A stretch of DNA of 26,518 nt, taken from contig JAWOBE010000097.1 in the NCBI GenBank assembly GCA_046498185.1, forward strand, positions 1 to 26,518, given 5' to 3'. Numbering within the stretch: the stretch's first letter is position 1; each line of letters opens with the position of its first letter. The position numbers and the translations under genes were made by a program. Positions 14,599 through 21,505 of this stretch are shown here, piece after piece. The notes under the pieces are model-generated. The model worked only from the letters and a program-made list of their open reading frames with translations, was not told the DNA's origin and did not search any database. The DNA is from CAYXDR01 sp046498185 (lineage in GTDB: Bacteria; Desulfobacterota; DSM-4660; Desulfatiglandales; Desulfatiglandaceae).

Positions 14599-15003
14599 TC
14601 ACTCCCCTCTCAATTTTTCAGCGTTCTCTTGTTTTTTCTTACACCTGATGCACAACGTCGTAACCGGCCTTGCCTTCAGGCGTTCGATCGAAATAGGCCT
14701 GCCGCACCTTTCACATATTCCGTAGGTACCATCTTCGATCCTCTCGAGAGCCTCGTTTATTTTTGCGATTAGCCTGCTTTCCCTCTCCCTTATTCGAAAA
14801 CTGAAATCCCTGTCCGATTCCATTGATGCCTGGTCAATCGGATCCGGAGACTCCTCCTGCATACCTGAAAATCCCTCGGTGGATTTTTTTTCATCGATGA
14901 TCAGGGCTCCCAGTCTTTGTTTAAGAAGTTTCTTGAAGTAATTTTTAAGTTCTTCATTCAACATAGCCGATCTCGCGCCTCCCTCGGGTCCTTCGCCGCG
15001 CAT
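14599..15003 (-). CDS. DksA/TraR-family zinc-finger regulator
   Basis: This 134-residue protein of the DksA/TraR C4-type group probably binds RNA polymerase through its secondary channel and modulates promoter response. The start at 15003 was chosen because GGAGG lies five bases upstream; the longer frame to 15090 would run into the preceding gene. Residues 15-90 form the coiled-coil region, with the tip motif DPIDQAS (54-60) matching the acidic DksA tip. The zinc finger is CERC (C97, C100) and CIRC (C118, C121). The N-terminus before MLNEELKNYF is Gly-rich and may be dispensable. It lies 28 bases after ino1 in the same direction and is probably co-transcribed with it. Confidence 0.87.
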   Translation of the reverse strand: MRGEGPEGGARSAMLNEELKNYFKKLLKQRLGALIIDEKKSTEGFSGMQEESPDPIDQASMESDRDFSFRIRERESRLIAKINEALERIEDGTYGICERCGRPISIERLKARPVTTLCIRCKKKQENAEKLRGE

Positions 15004-15031
15004 AGAAGCCTCCAATTCCCCCTTCTTTAAA

Positions 15032-16138
15032 TCAATGGGCCTCTCTGTCCCCTGAAATGAAGCGTTCGGTGCGTTGGAAAGCCTCATCATCGGTGAACTG
15101 GCGCGGCGGATGCTTGCAAAAATAAGACGAAGGCCCCTCCAGTGCGCCGCCTATCCCCCTCAACAAAGCAAGTTTAACGCACCTGATAGCGTCTATCGCG
15201 ACACCACCGGAATTAGGGGAATCTTCAACCGATAAACGTAGTTCCAGATCCATCGGAACATCACCGAATATGCTGCCTTCCATCCGTATGAAACAAACCT
15301 TGTTGTCCTTTTGCCAGGCCACATAATCACTCGGGCCTATATGAATATTATCGTTTTCGAGACGGTGGGCGGCCACCGCCTGGACCGCCTCTGTCTTGGA
15401 TGTTTTCTTGGATAATGTGCGCGCCCTGTTGAGCATATTCAAAAAATCGGTGTTTCCACCGGTGTTCAGCTGGTATGTACGTTCAAGTTTTACGCCCCTT
15501 TTTTTGAAAAGATCCGTCAACACACGGTGAGTGATGGTCGCACCCAGCTGCGATTTGACATCATCTCCGATAACCGGAAGGTTACGATCCAGGAATCGCT
15601 TTGCCCAGGCTTCATCGCTGGCGATGAATACCGGCATGTTGTTGATGAATCCCACACCCGCGTCAAGCGCACAGCCGGCATAGAACCGTGTTGCCTCCTC
15701 GGAGCCTACAGGCATATAGTTCAGAAGGATTTCAGCACCGGATTCCCGCAGAACCTTTACGATATCATCATGCGCAAGCTCGGGGAAGTCACTTACAGCG
15801 AAGGTGTATTTTTCGTCGTAATCCTTCATATGCTCGGAAACTCCGTCCAACACCTGACCCATTTGAACCATGACCCCGGTCGGTGGTATATCCGGAGAAA
15901 AAACAGTCGTGCAGTTGGGAGGGCTGAAAATAGCCTCGCTGACATCCTTCCCGACCTTCCGCCGGTCGATGTCAAAGGCTGCTGCAACCTCGATGTCGTA
16001 CGGCCTGAACCCTCCTATATCCCAGTGCATGAGCCCGATCATGTCTTCAGATTGCCTGCCCCTGTAATAGTTAATTCCCTGCAGCAACGAACTGGCGCAA
16101 TTACCGACCCCCGCAACCGCAATCTTGATAGCATCCAT
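15032..16138 (-). CDS. ino1: Myo-inositol-1-phosphate synthase (inositol-3-phosphate synthase)
   Basis: This 368-residue NAD-dependent enzyme converts glucose-6-phosphate to inositol phosphate, the first step to inositol lipids or inositol-based solutes. AAAGGAGG lies about ten bases before the ATG at 16138, so the longer frame to 16165 is not used. The N-terminal NAD-binding motif is IAVAGVGNCASSLLQGI. Family motifs include GDDVKSQLGATITHR, LNTGGNTDFLNML and ENDNIHIGPSDYVAW. The length and motifs fit the short actinobacterial/archaeal type rather than the eukaryotic one. The gene lies between glmS upstream and the DksA-like gene downstream, all on the minus strand. No inositol phosphatase or phosphatidyl-inositol synthase is in the window, so the end product is unknown. 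Confidence 0.93.
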   Translation of the reverse strand: MDAIKIAVAGVGNCASSLLQGINYYRGRQSEDMIGLMHWDIGGFRPYDIEVAAAFDIDRRKVGKDVSEAIFSPPNCTTVFSPDIPPTGVMVQMGQVLDGVSEHMKDYDEKYTFAVSDFPELAHDDIVKVLRESGAEILLNYMPVGSEEATRFYAGCALDAGVGFINNMPVFIASDEAWAKRFLDRNLPVIGDDVKSQLGATITHRVLTDLFKKRGVKLERTYQLNTGGNTDFLNMLNRARTLSKKTSKTEAVQAVAAHRLENDNIHIGPSDYVAWQKDNKVCFIRMEGSIFGDVPMDLELRLSVEDSPNSGGVAIDAIRCVKLALLRGIGGALEGPSSYFCKHPPRQFTDDEAFQRTERFISGDREAH

Positions 16139-16249
16139 AAATCGCTCACCTCCTTTGACTTTCATTCCTGCATCTCCTCGGACAAAAGCCCCGCACTACC
16201 GGGCAAAGGCGCGGGAGCAAAAGGACGAAAAAGCCTTCCAGATTCAAAA

Positions 16250-16265
16250 CTAACAGCTAACGGCT
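16250..16265 (-). repeat. 16-nt repeat arm downstream of glmS
   Basis: On the minus strand this reads AGCCGTTAGCTGTTAG, identical to 18194-18209 on the plus strand. The two copies therefore form an inverted pair flanking glmS. Confidence 0.6.
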
Positions 16266-16271
16266 AAAAGC

Positions 16272-18098
16272 TCACTCTACGGTAACGCTTTTCGCCAGGT
16301 TACGCGGTTTATCGATATCCCGCCCTAACAGCAACGCACAGTAATAGGCCAGCAGCTGGCACGGAACCGCCGCCAACACCGGGTTTAAAAAATCAAGGGT
16401 TTCTGGTATCTCGATCACTTCATCCGCCACCTCCCGGATCCTGGCATCACCCTTGGTTGCAATCGCGATAACAGACCCCTTACGGCTCTTGATCTCATGA
16501 ATGTTTCCGATCATTTTCTCATACATATCATCCCTGGGAGCGATCGCCACCGTCGGCATCCGGCTGTTGATCAGGGCGATAGGCCCATGCTTCATTTCAC
16601 CCGCAGCATAGCCTTCGGCATGAATATATGAAATTTCCTTAAGTTTCAAGGCCCCTTCCATAGCAACCGGAAAGTTGTACTTTCTCCCCAGAAACAACCA
16701 GTTGTCAAAACAATAGTACTTTCGGGCGATGCTTTCAATCAAGGCTGAACAGGACAAAACATCTTCCACTTTTTCGGACAGAGCCTGCAGCGCTCTTATG
16801 GCCTCAACCCCTTCAGTCACGGAAAGGTGCTGATGGCGGCCCAGGAGCAGAGCCATAAGCGTCAAAACAACCAACTGGGAGGTAAACATCTTCGTCGAAG
16901 CAACCCCTATCTCCGGGCCTGCATGGTTATAGACGCCGGCTTCGGTCTCCCGTGAAATTGAGCTTCCCACCACGTTGACGATACCCAGCAGACGCGCTCC
17001 TTTACGCTTGGCCTCCCTGATGGCCGCCAGCGTGTCCGCCGTTTCACCGGATTGGCTTAATCCCACTACGAAGGTATTAGCCTGGAAATTGAGTTTCCGA
17101 TAACGAAATTCACTTGCCAGCTCGACTTGCAAATCAATGTCAGTCAACTTTTCAAATACATACCTACCTGCCAATGCTGCATAATAAGAGGTGCCGCACC
17201 CGATCAGAACCATATGGCGGCATTCCTTCAGGCTTTCCCATACAGGCACCAGCCCGCCGAGTTTCGGGACGCCATCCCCTGGCTCAATGCGCCCTCTTAT
17301 CGCGTTGTTGATCGTCTCGGGCTGCTCGAATATCTCTTTGAGCATGAAATGTGGAAAACCGTTAAGCCCGATGTCCTCCGCATGCCATTCAACGGTCTCG
17401 CTGCTTCGTTTTATGGTCTTGGCCTGAGCGGTGGATATTGAAAAATCATTCTTTTTCAAGATTGCAAGTTCATTATCCTGAAGATGCACAACCTTGTCAG
17501 TATAACGCAGCATGGCAGACACATCCGAAGCAGCGAAATGGCCGTCCTCCCCGAGCCCTATTATAAGGGGGCTTCCTCGCCTCGCCACCACGATTTCCTC
17601 CGGGCATAGCCTATGCAGAACAGCTATTCCGAAGGTACCTTCCAGCTGGCTCATAGTCTTTCGAACCGCCCCTGTCAAATCTCCATCAAAATTCTTCGAA
17701 ACCAGATGGGCGATCACTTCGGTGTCGGTGTCTGAACGAAACACCACCCCGTTTTTCTCAAGACGCTTCCGGTGAGAAAGATAATTTTCTATGATTCCAT
17801 TATGGATTACAAAAACATCGCCCGGGCCGTCCATTTGGGGATGTGCGTTCACCTCGCTCGGCTCGCCGTGCGTGGCCCATCTGGTATGAGCAATCCCTGT
17901 CGATCCTCCCGGCATTGATCCGTTCAGATCCGCCTCAAGAACAGCGATTTTCCCGACCATCTTTCTGCAAAAAACACCGTCCTGGTTCTGGACGGCCACT
18001 CCGGCCGAATCGTAACCTCGATATTCGAGATGTTTCAGCCCTTCAAGCAATAAAGGGCAGGCATCCCGCGTTCCCACATAGCAAACTATTCCACACAT
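16272..18098 (-). CDS. glmS: Glutamine-fructose-6-phosphate aminotransferase (isomerizing)
   Basis: This cytosolic enzyme makes glucosamine-6-phosphate from fructose-6-phosphate and glutamine, the first step toward UDP-GlcNAc for peptidoglycan and LPS. It has 608 residues from the ATG at 18098; a TTG two codons earlier opens the frame but GGGGAG is well placed for the ATG. MCGIV exposes the catalytic Cys after Met removal. The N-terminal glutaminase domain includes HTRWATHG and HNGIIENY. Two SIS domains follow: IGCGTSYYAALAGRY with LSQSGETADTL, then FLGRKYNFPVAMEGALKLKEISY and AEGYAAGEMKHGPIAL. The C-terminal KSVTVE is the usual ending. No glmS ribozyme-like sequence was recognised upstream. 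The gene is flanked by TTAGCTN-type repeats on both sides. Confidence 0.96.
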   Translation of the reverse strand: MCGIVCYVGTRDACPLLLEGLKHLEYRGYDSAGVAVQNQDGVFCRKMVGKIAVLEADLNGSMPGGSTGIAHTRWATHGEPSEVNAHPQMDGPGDVFVIHNGIIENYLSHRKRLEKNGVVFRSDTDTEVIAHLVSKNFDGDLTGAVRKTMSQLEGTFGIAVLHRLCPEEIVVARRGSPLIIGLGEDGHFAASDVSAMLRYTDKVVHLQDNELAILKKNDFSISTAQAKTIKRSSETVEWHAEDIGLNGFPHFMLKEIFEQPETINNAIRGRIEPGDGVPKLGGLVPVWESLKECRHMVLIGCGTSYYAALAGRYVFEKLTDIDLQVELASEFRYRKLNFQANTFVVGLSQSGETADTLAAIREAKRKGARLLGIVNVVGSSISRETEAGVYNHAGPEIGVASTKMFTSQLVVLTLMALLLGRHQHLSVTEGVEAIRALQALSEKVEDVLSCSALIESIARKYYCFDNWLFLGRKYNFPVAMEGALKLKEISYIHAEGYAAGEMKHGPIALINSRMPTVAIAPRDDMYEKMIGNIHEIKSRKGSVIAIATKGDARIREVADEVIEIPETLDFLNPVLAAVPCQLLAYYCALLLGRDIDKPRNLAKSVTVE

Positions 18099-18197
18099 CC
18101 ACAAACTCCCCGCAAATCCACAAAGTCTCCCTCGTGGAAGACTATGAAATATGAAGATTCCGCAGCGTTGTCCCCGGTGAGGCCGGGATAGAAAGCC

Positions 18198-18280
18198 GTT
18201 AGCTGTTAGCTATTAGCTTTTAGCTGTTAGCTGTTAGCTGTTAGCTATTAGCTTTTAGCTTTTAGCTTTTAGCTTTTAGC
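18198..18280 (+). repeat. Heptamer tandem array, NTTAGCT x 11.9
   Basis: Eleven full heptamers and a six-base partial unit run without interruption. The first base varies (G, A or T) and TTAGCT is constant in every unit. Order by first base: G G A T G G G A T T T T(partial). The array lies about 100 bases upstream of glmS. Confidence 0.85.
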
Positions 18281-18401
18281 AAATCGGAATCCAAAAGAAC
18301 TAAGCTTAAAAACAGACGAGGGCGATAGCTCAGATTAACCCCCCGATTACGACAACGACAACCGTTCCACGTTCGCTCTACTGACAAGAACTCAAATTTT
18401 C

Positions 18402-18428
18402 GCCAAAATTTCATTTTGGCACTCCAAA
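18402..18428 (+). repeat. 8-bp hairpin followed by ACTCCAAA, copy 2
   Basis: GCCAAAAT (18402-18409) and ATTTTGGC (18413-18420) form a perfect 8-bp stem with a TTC loop, then ACTCCAAA. Compared with 1265-1290, two stem positions differ and both changes are compensated by the partner base. Confidence 0.55.
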
Positions 18429-18482
18429 CACTTCAACTCCCATAACAACGTCGACGTCCATAGCTTTTACAAACAAAAACAA

Positions 18483-19826
18483 TTAAGAATAATATCTTGC
18501 AATAATCAAACGAGCCAGATCGCCGGCTCTTACACCCAGGTAGTCGCCGTGGACACTTAGTACAGAAACACATATAGGCTCCCGCCCTTCCTTAGGGTCC
18601 GCAAACGCGATAACCCAGTCCAGCCTGAAACAACCGGTGACATCGTTGATCGACCCGGTCTTGGCACCCACTTCAATGCCCCTGTAAATATTGCTGCGGA
18701 GGAGCTTTGAAAAGCTGTTTCTTCCTGTTCCGCTGAGAACTGTTTCACGCATCAACATCCTGAGTCCGTCGGCGGTTTTCGGCTCGACAACTGTCGCCAG
18801 CGGAGCAGGTTCACTTCGATAAACGATTTCACCCTGGCCGTCGACGACCGAATCAACAAGCCTTGGGGTCATGATAACCCCATTGTTTACGACCGCACAG
18901 CTTATCAGCGCTGCATGAAGCGGGGAGATGCACGTTGTCTTGTTAAACCCGGAAGCCACTTCCGCCAGGCCGAAGTCGTGCTCCGGCACTTCGATGGAAC
19001 TCGGCGGCAACGGAATTTCAAAAGGGATATGATTCCGAAACAAAAACCGGTCGGCATAGGCATCCAGGCTTTCTTTCCCCAGCTCATAGATTCCCACCCT
19101 CCCGAACACAGGGTTGATCGAGAGAGCAAAAGCTTTACGAAAATCAATTTCGTGCGCGTTCCGCCCCACTTGCTCCTTGAGTTGCCTGCGGTAAAGCGTG
19201 TATCTGCCGCCTTCATAGCGCATCCTGTCATCCAGAGCGAGCCCTGCGTTTTCAAGGGCGGCCGCAGCTGCAACAACCTTGAATATACTTGCCGCCGGAT
19301 AATCCGAGCGAACACATATATTTTCTCCTCCGCCCTCTGAATCATAGCTGGCCATCGAAAGGACACGACCGTCACCGGGTCGAATAACAACCGCAGCAGC
19401 TTGAATCGTCTTGGACTTCTGGAACAGCCGCAGTATGTAAGACTGGAGATCCGGATCTATGGTGGTTTTCAACAAAAACGGATAACCCTCGTGCTTGAAC
19501 GGAAACGAGGTGGTTGCCCCGGGGCTGCAAAAATCGATGCCTGCCAGCAATTCCGGAAAAAGATCCGGTCGAATTACACCCTCGCGCCTTTCAGCCGGTG
19601 CCTGCATTGTTTCCGCCTGCCGTGGGGCAGTGTCTGTAGATGTAGATGGAGAAGGCGGGTTTAGGTATTCAAACACTGCATAGAGGCCCACAACCGCAAG
19701 AGCGCCCAGGCACCCTATAGCCGCCAGATACGGCAGTCTTTTAAAAACCGAAGACATGCGCCTTTCACGCTTCAGCTTTTTCTGGTAAATCCGCCACTTG
19801 GCATCGGTGTGGTTTTCAACCCTCAT
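18483..19826 (-). CDS. Penicillin-binding protein, transpeptidase domain
   Basis: This 447-residue periplasmic D,D-transpeptidase-like protein is anchored by one N-terminal membrane helix (31-53, LPYLAAIGCLGALAVVGLYAV after a basic KKLKRERR stretch). The catalytic motifs are complete: S180-I-F-K183 (SxxK), S236-I-N238 (SxN) and K389-T-G391 (KTG). A Pro/Ser/Thr-rich linker follows the anchor. No glycosyltransferase domain is present, and the region before the transpeptidase is too short for a typical class B dimerisation domain, so it is a compact class B-like or transpeptidase-only enzyme. The ATG overlaps the serS stop in an ATGA, so it is translated from the serS transcript. Its exact role in wall synthesis is unknown. 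Confidence 0.88.
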   Translation of the reverse strand: MRVENHTDAKWRIYQKKLKRERRMSSVFKRLPYLAAIGCLGALAVVGLYAVFEYLNPPSPSTSTDTAPRQAETMQAPAERREGVIRPDLFPELLAGIDFCSPGATTSFPFKHEGYPFLLKTTIDPDLQSYILRLFQKSKTIQAAAVVIRPGDGRVLSMASYDSEGGGENICVRSDYPAASIFKVVAAAAALENAGLALDDRMRYEGGRYTLYRRQLKEQVGRNAHEIDFRKAFALSINPVFGRVGIYELGKESLDAYADRFLFRNHIPFEIPLPPSSIEVPEHDFGLAEVASGFNKTTCISPLHAALISCAVVNNGVIMTPRLVDSVVDGQGEIVYRSEPAPLATVVEPKTADGLRMLMRETVLSGTGRNSFSKLLRSNIYRGIEVGAKTGSINDVTGCFRLDWVIAFADPKEGREPICVSVLSVHGDYLGVRAGDLARLIIARYYS

Positions 19827-21106
19827 CGTGCTTCCGGTATGATTCTGTTCACACCACCCATATAGGGAATGAGCGCCTCCGGTACTTCGACGGTACCGTC
19901 GGCCATCTGATAATTTTCAATGACGGCGACCAGAGTCCTCCCGACCGCCAGGCCCGAACCGTTAAGCGTGTGCACAAGCTCGCTCCTGTTTCCTCCAGCT
20001 CTGCGAAATCGAATTCCGGCCCGCCTGGCCTGAAAAGCCTCAAAGTTACTGCAGGAAGAAATTTCCCGGTACAGCTGCTGTCCGGGGAGAAACACCTCTA
20101 TATCGTATGTCTTGGCCGAAGAAAACCCCAGGTCCCCGGTGCACAGGGTTACCACACGGTAAGGCAGATCGAGCCTGCGGAGGATTTCTTCAGCGTTTCG
20201 TGTAAGGCTTTCCAGCTCATCATATGAAGTCTCCGGCGCGGAGAACTTCACCAACTCCACTTTATTGAACTGGTGCTGGCGGATCAGCCCCCTGGTGTCC
20301 TTGCCGTGCGACCCCGCCTCCGAACGGAAACACGGAGTATATGCGACATAACGCACCGGCAGATCCTCCCCGGCCAGGATTTCATCCCGGTGGATATTGG
20401 TGACAGGAACCTCAGCGGTGGGAATCAGATAATAGTCGGTGCCCTGCAGTTTGAAGAGATCTTCTTCGAATTTCGGAAGCTGGCCCGTGCCGGTCATGCT
20501 GGTGGAATTAACGATAAAAGGCGGCAACACTTCCAGATATCCATGCTCCCCGGTATGTATATCCAGCATAAAATTAATCAAGGCCCGCTCGAGCTTGGCC
20601 CCCATGCCCCTGTAAAGGGCAAAACGCGCCCCGGCAAGCTTGGCGGCACATGCAAAATCGAGTATACCCAGGTTCTCTCCCAGTTCCCAGTGGGGTTTCG
20701 GATCGAAATCCATTTCCTTGATCTCGCCGTATGTCCTGACCACCGGGTTGTCTTCCTCACCGCCGCCGACCGGCACGGATTCATGGGGCATGTTGGGAAT
20801 TTCGAGAATCAAGCGATCCAGTTCTTCGAGACCGGCCGCCAGATCCTTTTCCATTTCCTTGATCCGGCTGGATACCCCCTTCATTTCTTCTATAAGAGCG
20901 GAGGCGTCCTCGCCTCCCCGCTTCATCGCGGCGATTTCTTCACTTACACTGTTCCTTCTATGCCGCAGCTCCTCCAGGGAAGTGAGTCCTTCACGCCGTT
21001 TCCGGTCGAGCCTCGAAAATCTGTCGGTATCCAGATCATAGCCCCGGTCGGCCAGCATCTGTTTCACTTTCGGCAAATTTGACCTTATGAATTTCAAATC
21101 GAGCAT
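19823..21106 (-). CDS. serS: Seryl-tRNA synthetase
   Basis: This 427-residue class II aminoacyl-tRNA synthetase charges tRNA-Ser, and also tRNA-Sec where present. The N-terminal start MLDLKFIRSNL and the long charged coiled-coil arm (about 28-105) that holds the tRNA variable arm are typical. Motif 2 is seen in CFRSEAGSHGKDTRGLIRQHQF and motif 3 in GSGLAVGRTLVAVIENYQ; the TAEVPVTN loop is also present. AAGGAGAG lies before the ATG. A promoter with an extended -10 (21159-21186) and a hairpin near the 5' end of the leader precede it. The downstream penicillin-binding protein gene is coupled by overlap. Confidence 0.96.
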   Translation of the reverse strand: MLDLKFIRSNLPKVKQMLADRGYDLDTDRFSRLDRKRREGLTSLEELRHRRNSVSEEIAAMKRGGEDASALIEEMKGVSSRIKEMEKDLAAGLEELDRLILEIPNMPHESVPVGGGEEDNPVVRTYGEIKEMDFDPKPHWELGENLGILDFACAAKLAGARFALYRGMGAKLERALINFMLDIHTGEHGYLEVLPPFIVNSTSMTGTGQLPKFEEDLFKLQGTDYYLIPTAEVPVTNIHRDEILAGEDLPVRYVAYTPCFRSEAGSHGKDTRGLIRQHQFNKVELVKFSAPETSYDELESLTRNAEEILRRLDLPYRVVTLCTGDLGFSSAKTYDIEVFLPGQQLYREISSCSNFEAFQARRAGIRFRRAGGNRSELVHTLNGSGLAVGRTLVAVIENYQMADGTVEVPEALIPYMGGVNRIIPEAR

Positions 21107-21130
21107 TCTTTACTCTCCTTATCCTTCGAA

Positions 21131-21149
21131 AAGCGGAGCCGATCCGCTT
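21131..21149 (-). promoter_or_regulatory. Hairpin at the 5' end of the serS leader
   Basis: AAGCGGA (21131-21137) and TCCGCTT (21143-21149) form a perfect 7-bp stem with a 5-nt loop. With the proposed promoter the transcript would begin near 21152, so the hairpin would lie at its 5' end. A stabilising or regulatory role is an inference. Confidence 0.35.
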
Positions 21150-21158
21150 CCGGCCGCA

Positions 21159-21186
21159 ATATTAGCACTTCTGAGAGTTCTGGCAA
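21159..21186 (-). promoter_or_regulatory. Promoter of serS
   Basis: On the minus strand TTGCCA (21186-21181) is followed after 16 bases by TAATAT (21164-21159), with TGC just before the -10 giving an extended -10 element. The predicted start is about 45 bases upstream of the serS ATG. Confidence 0.45.
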
Positions 21187-21235
21187 CATCAAAAACAGCA
21201 AAATGCCGGATTACCGGCCCGGGCAATGAAATCTT

Positions 21236-21264
21236 TTGATGTTTCGCACGAAACTTTCTATAAT
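21236..21264 (+). promoter_or_regulatory. Promoter of the BioD-like gene with operator-like palindrome
   Basis: TTGATG (21236-21241), a 17-base spacer and a perfect TATAAT (21259-21264). The spacer contains the palindrome GTTTCG-CA-CGAAAC (21241-21254), which overlaps the last -35 base and could be a repressor site. The transcript would carry palindromic repeat copy 4 in its leader. Confidence 0.6.
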
Positions 21265-21288
21265 AATTAATGGATTAACTATTGATGG

Positions 21289-21426
21289 GTTCACAAAAAG
21301 TACCATGCCCGCCTTATCGGGGTCGGGATCGGTATCGGGGTCGAAAAGTTGGCCGGTCAACCTCCGATACCGACGCCGACAGCGACCCCGACCCCGAGGG
21401 ACAGGGCTGTTTGATGTTTTACGATT
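21289..21426 (+). repeat. Palindromic TCGG/CGAC repeat, copy 4
   Basis: The copy runs from TTCACAAAAAGTACCATGCC through the left arm ATCGGGGTCGGGATCGG, GTCGAAAAG and a right arm of six CGA-type hexamers, to TTTTACGA at 21417-21424. The left end is degenerate (TCACAAAA instead of TCGTAAAA). Unlike the other long copies it lies in a 5' leader. Confidence 0.75.
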
Positions 21427-21505
21427 TCATTTAGGTTGTGTTTAATCGTAACCTTCCTGAATGGCGCCCGGCCGGAGGCCGGGAGATTCCTGGAGGTTAA
21501 TACCC

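Larger units (their letters stand above)
18099..18482. other. Repeat-rich spacer upstream of glmS
   Basis: I see no gene in these 384 bases. They contain the TTAGCTN heptamer array (18198-18280), the CCGATTACGACAACGA 16-mer (18343-18358), and a GCCAAAAT hairpin followed by ACTCCAAA (18402-18428). No convincing glmS promoter was found. Confidence 0.5.
21107..21505. other. Divergent intergenic region between serS and the BioD-like gene
   Basis: No gene is visible. The region holds a serS leader hairpin (21131-21149), the serS promoter, a strong plus-strand promoter with a palindrome in its spacer (21236-21264), palindromic repeat copy 4 (21289-21426), and a 7-bp GC hairpin (CCCGGCC 21467-21473, GGCCGGG 21477-21483) just before the ribosome-binding site of the BioD-like gene. 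Confidence 0.55.

Noticed and set aside
14582..14607. Possible bidirectional terminator between the ACT-like and DksA-like genes
   Set aside because: GGGGAAAG can pair with CTTT and CCCC only with a four-base bulge, and part lies inside both coding ends. Too weak to call, although CAATTTTTC follows on the plus strand.
18198..18280. CRISPR array
   Set aside because: The repeat unit is only 7 bases with no spacers.
18099..18300. glmS ribozyme or riboswitch in the glmS leader
   Set aside because: No recognisable ribozyme core was seen; the leader is occupied by heptamer repeats.
20273..21082. 269-residue reading frame antisense to serS
   Set aside because: It lies entirely inside serS, which is certain from its motifs.
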